Shown here: one piece after another, positions 5,211 through 5,771 of the stretch
Layout: each line of letters starts with the position of its first letter
Position numbering within the stretch: position 1 is the stretch's first letter
Source of the DNA: MFKM01 sp038065115
GTDB lineage: Bacteria; Patescibacteriota; Minisyncoccia; UBA6257; MFKM01
NCBI GenBank assembly: GCA_038065115.1
Contig: JBBTRS010000011.1
Span: 1-5,771 of the forward strand
Direction: 5' to 3'
DNA length: 5,771 nucleotides
Position numbers and translations under genes: made by a program
The notes under the pieces: generated by a model
Databases searched by the model: none
Seen by the model: only the letters and a program-made list of their open reading frames with translations
What the model was told of the DNA's origin: nothing

Positions 5211-5771
5211 TTAAAGTTTATAGATGAATATTGAAGTTCCGGCTTTGAAATCAGGTTGTAATGAATTCCGCGATTCCTGTAGCCAGCGGTATTCGTCTTC
5301 GGGATTTCTAACAAAGCCGGTAGCCGTTTGAGCCAAAGCGCTTTGTAGGTTATTTATGGAAACCGCCAGCCATTCAATGCCGATATCTTTGGGGTTGCCG
5401 CGCGAGGATTGCCAAAGTTCCGCTTTATCGCCCAAGTAATATTTAACATCGCCACCGCCGAAATATTCAACCGCTACCCGCCCACCGGCAGGCAGGTTTT
5501 TTTCGGCCCAATCTTTCAGGAGCTTAAGGTCCTGGCCCCAATCATAATTGGAGTCCGTTACATTGCGGTATCCTTGAGCGGTGCCGCCGCCAAATTGATT
5601 GAAATAAGAAAGATAATGCGGATAAGCTCCGACTATTTCCAAAAGATACCAAAAAAGGAAAACAAAAATCAGGCCAATTTTAAAAGAAAAATTCAACTTT
5701 CGCCATTGCCTTTCAGAACCAGAATAATTTTGCTCCAGCGGCAAAATTTTCTTTTCCCTCGGCGCTGAAAT
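5211..5771 (-). CDS. C-terminal part of a GT39/PMT-like membrane glycosyltransferase (5' end outside window)
   Basis: The frame ends at TAA 5211-5213 and stays open to the right edge, giving 186 visible residues. A TTG at 5742-5744 is not a credible start because coding continues upstream of it. The visible part begins with a charged cytoplasm-like stretch (PREKK), then one transmembrane helix (about residues 30-49, FKIGLIFVFLFWYLLEIVGA). It continues with YPHYLSYFNQFGGG and DSNYDWGQDLKLLKDW (DWGQDL at about 77-82), the ending typical of many GT-C membrane glycosyltransferases of the GT39 (dolichyl-phosphate-mannose-protein mannosyltransferase-like) group. A soluble alpha/beta tail of about 100 residues follows and ends in AGTSIFIYKL. 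Such enzymes transfer sugars from polyprenyl-phosphate carriers on the outer face of the membrane. The catalytic N-terminal half is not in the window, so activity and acceptor cannot be judged. Confidence 0.75.
   Translation of the reverse strand: MSAPREKKILPLEQNYSGSERQWRKLNFSFKIGLIFVFLFWYLLEIVGAYPHYLSYFNQFGGGTAQGYRNVTDSNYDWGQDLKLLKDWAEKNLPAGGRVAVEYFGGGDVKYYLGDKAELWQSSRGNPKDIGIEWLAVSINNLQSALAQTATGFVRNPEDEYRWLQESRNSLQPDFKAGTSIFIYKL

Noticed and set aside
5742..5744. TTG as the start codon of the glycosyltransferase-like gene.
   Set aside because: The frame continues open upstream to the window edge, and the visible portion is clearly only the C-terminal part of a larger membrane protein.
1..5771. 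CRISPR arrays, tRNA or rRNA genes, insertion-sequence ends.
   Set aside because: No spaced direct repeats of 20 bp or more, no tRNA-like cloverleaf with a recognisable T-arm, and no transposase-like coding sequence were seen on either strand.

Overview
The window looks like chromosomal DNA of a bacterium, most likely from the Candidate Phyla Radiation (Patescibacteria/Parcubacteria type). This is inference and no marker gene settles it. The grounds are AT-rich DNA, a class I isoleucyl-tRNA synthetase of the archaeal/eukaryote-like type, a bacterial-type YchF, the tail of a GT39-like membrane glycosyltransferase, a dockerin-like protein end, several 7-bp tandem repeats inside a coding sequence, and no clear Shine-Dalgarno sites before the two complete genes.

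Layout from left to right: (1) the 3' end of a plus-strand gene whose product ends in an EF-hand/dockerin-like segment; (2) two bases later, convergent with it, a large minus-strand ileS gene; (3) a 357-bp stretch without a confident gene, holding a promoter-like sequence for ileS, a terminator-like hairpin and a small unrecognised ORF that looks like a C-terminal gene remnant; (4) minus-strand ychF; (5) a 74-bp gap containing a perfect 54-bp palindrome; (6) the 3' part of a minus-strand GT39-like membrane protein that runs off the right edge. The minus-strand order of transcription is glycosyltransferase, ychF, small ORF, ileS. The two complete genes are housekeeping translation genes with no evident pathway link to the outer two, which look like envelope or cell-surface functions.

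The most striking feature is in ileS. About 200 residues carrying a complete histidine-phosphatase (phosphoglycerate-mutase-like) domain, with its catalytic residues intact, are inserted in frame in the synthetase between the WGT-x-x-PIW segment and the DCWFESG segment. The insert lies between two CxxC pairs that probably form one zinc ribbon. The same gene carries three clear 7-bp tandem repeat arrays and one degenerate one, all translated in frame.

Both complete genes show a -10-like hexamer exactly 7 nt before the ATG and no Shine-Dalgarno sequence, which suggests leaderless transcripts.
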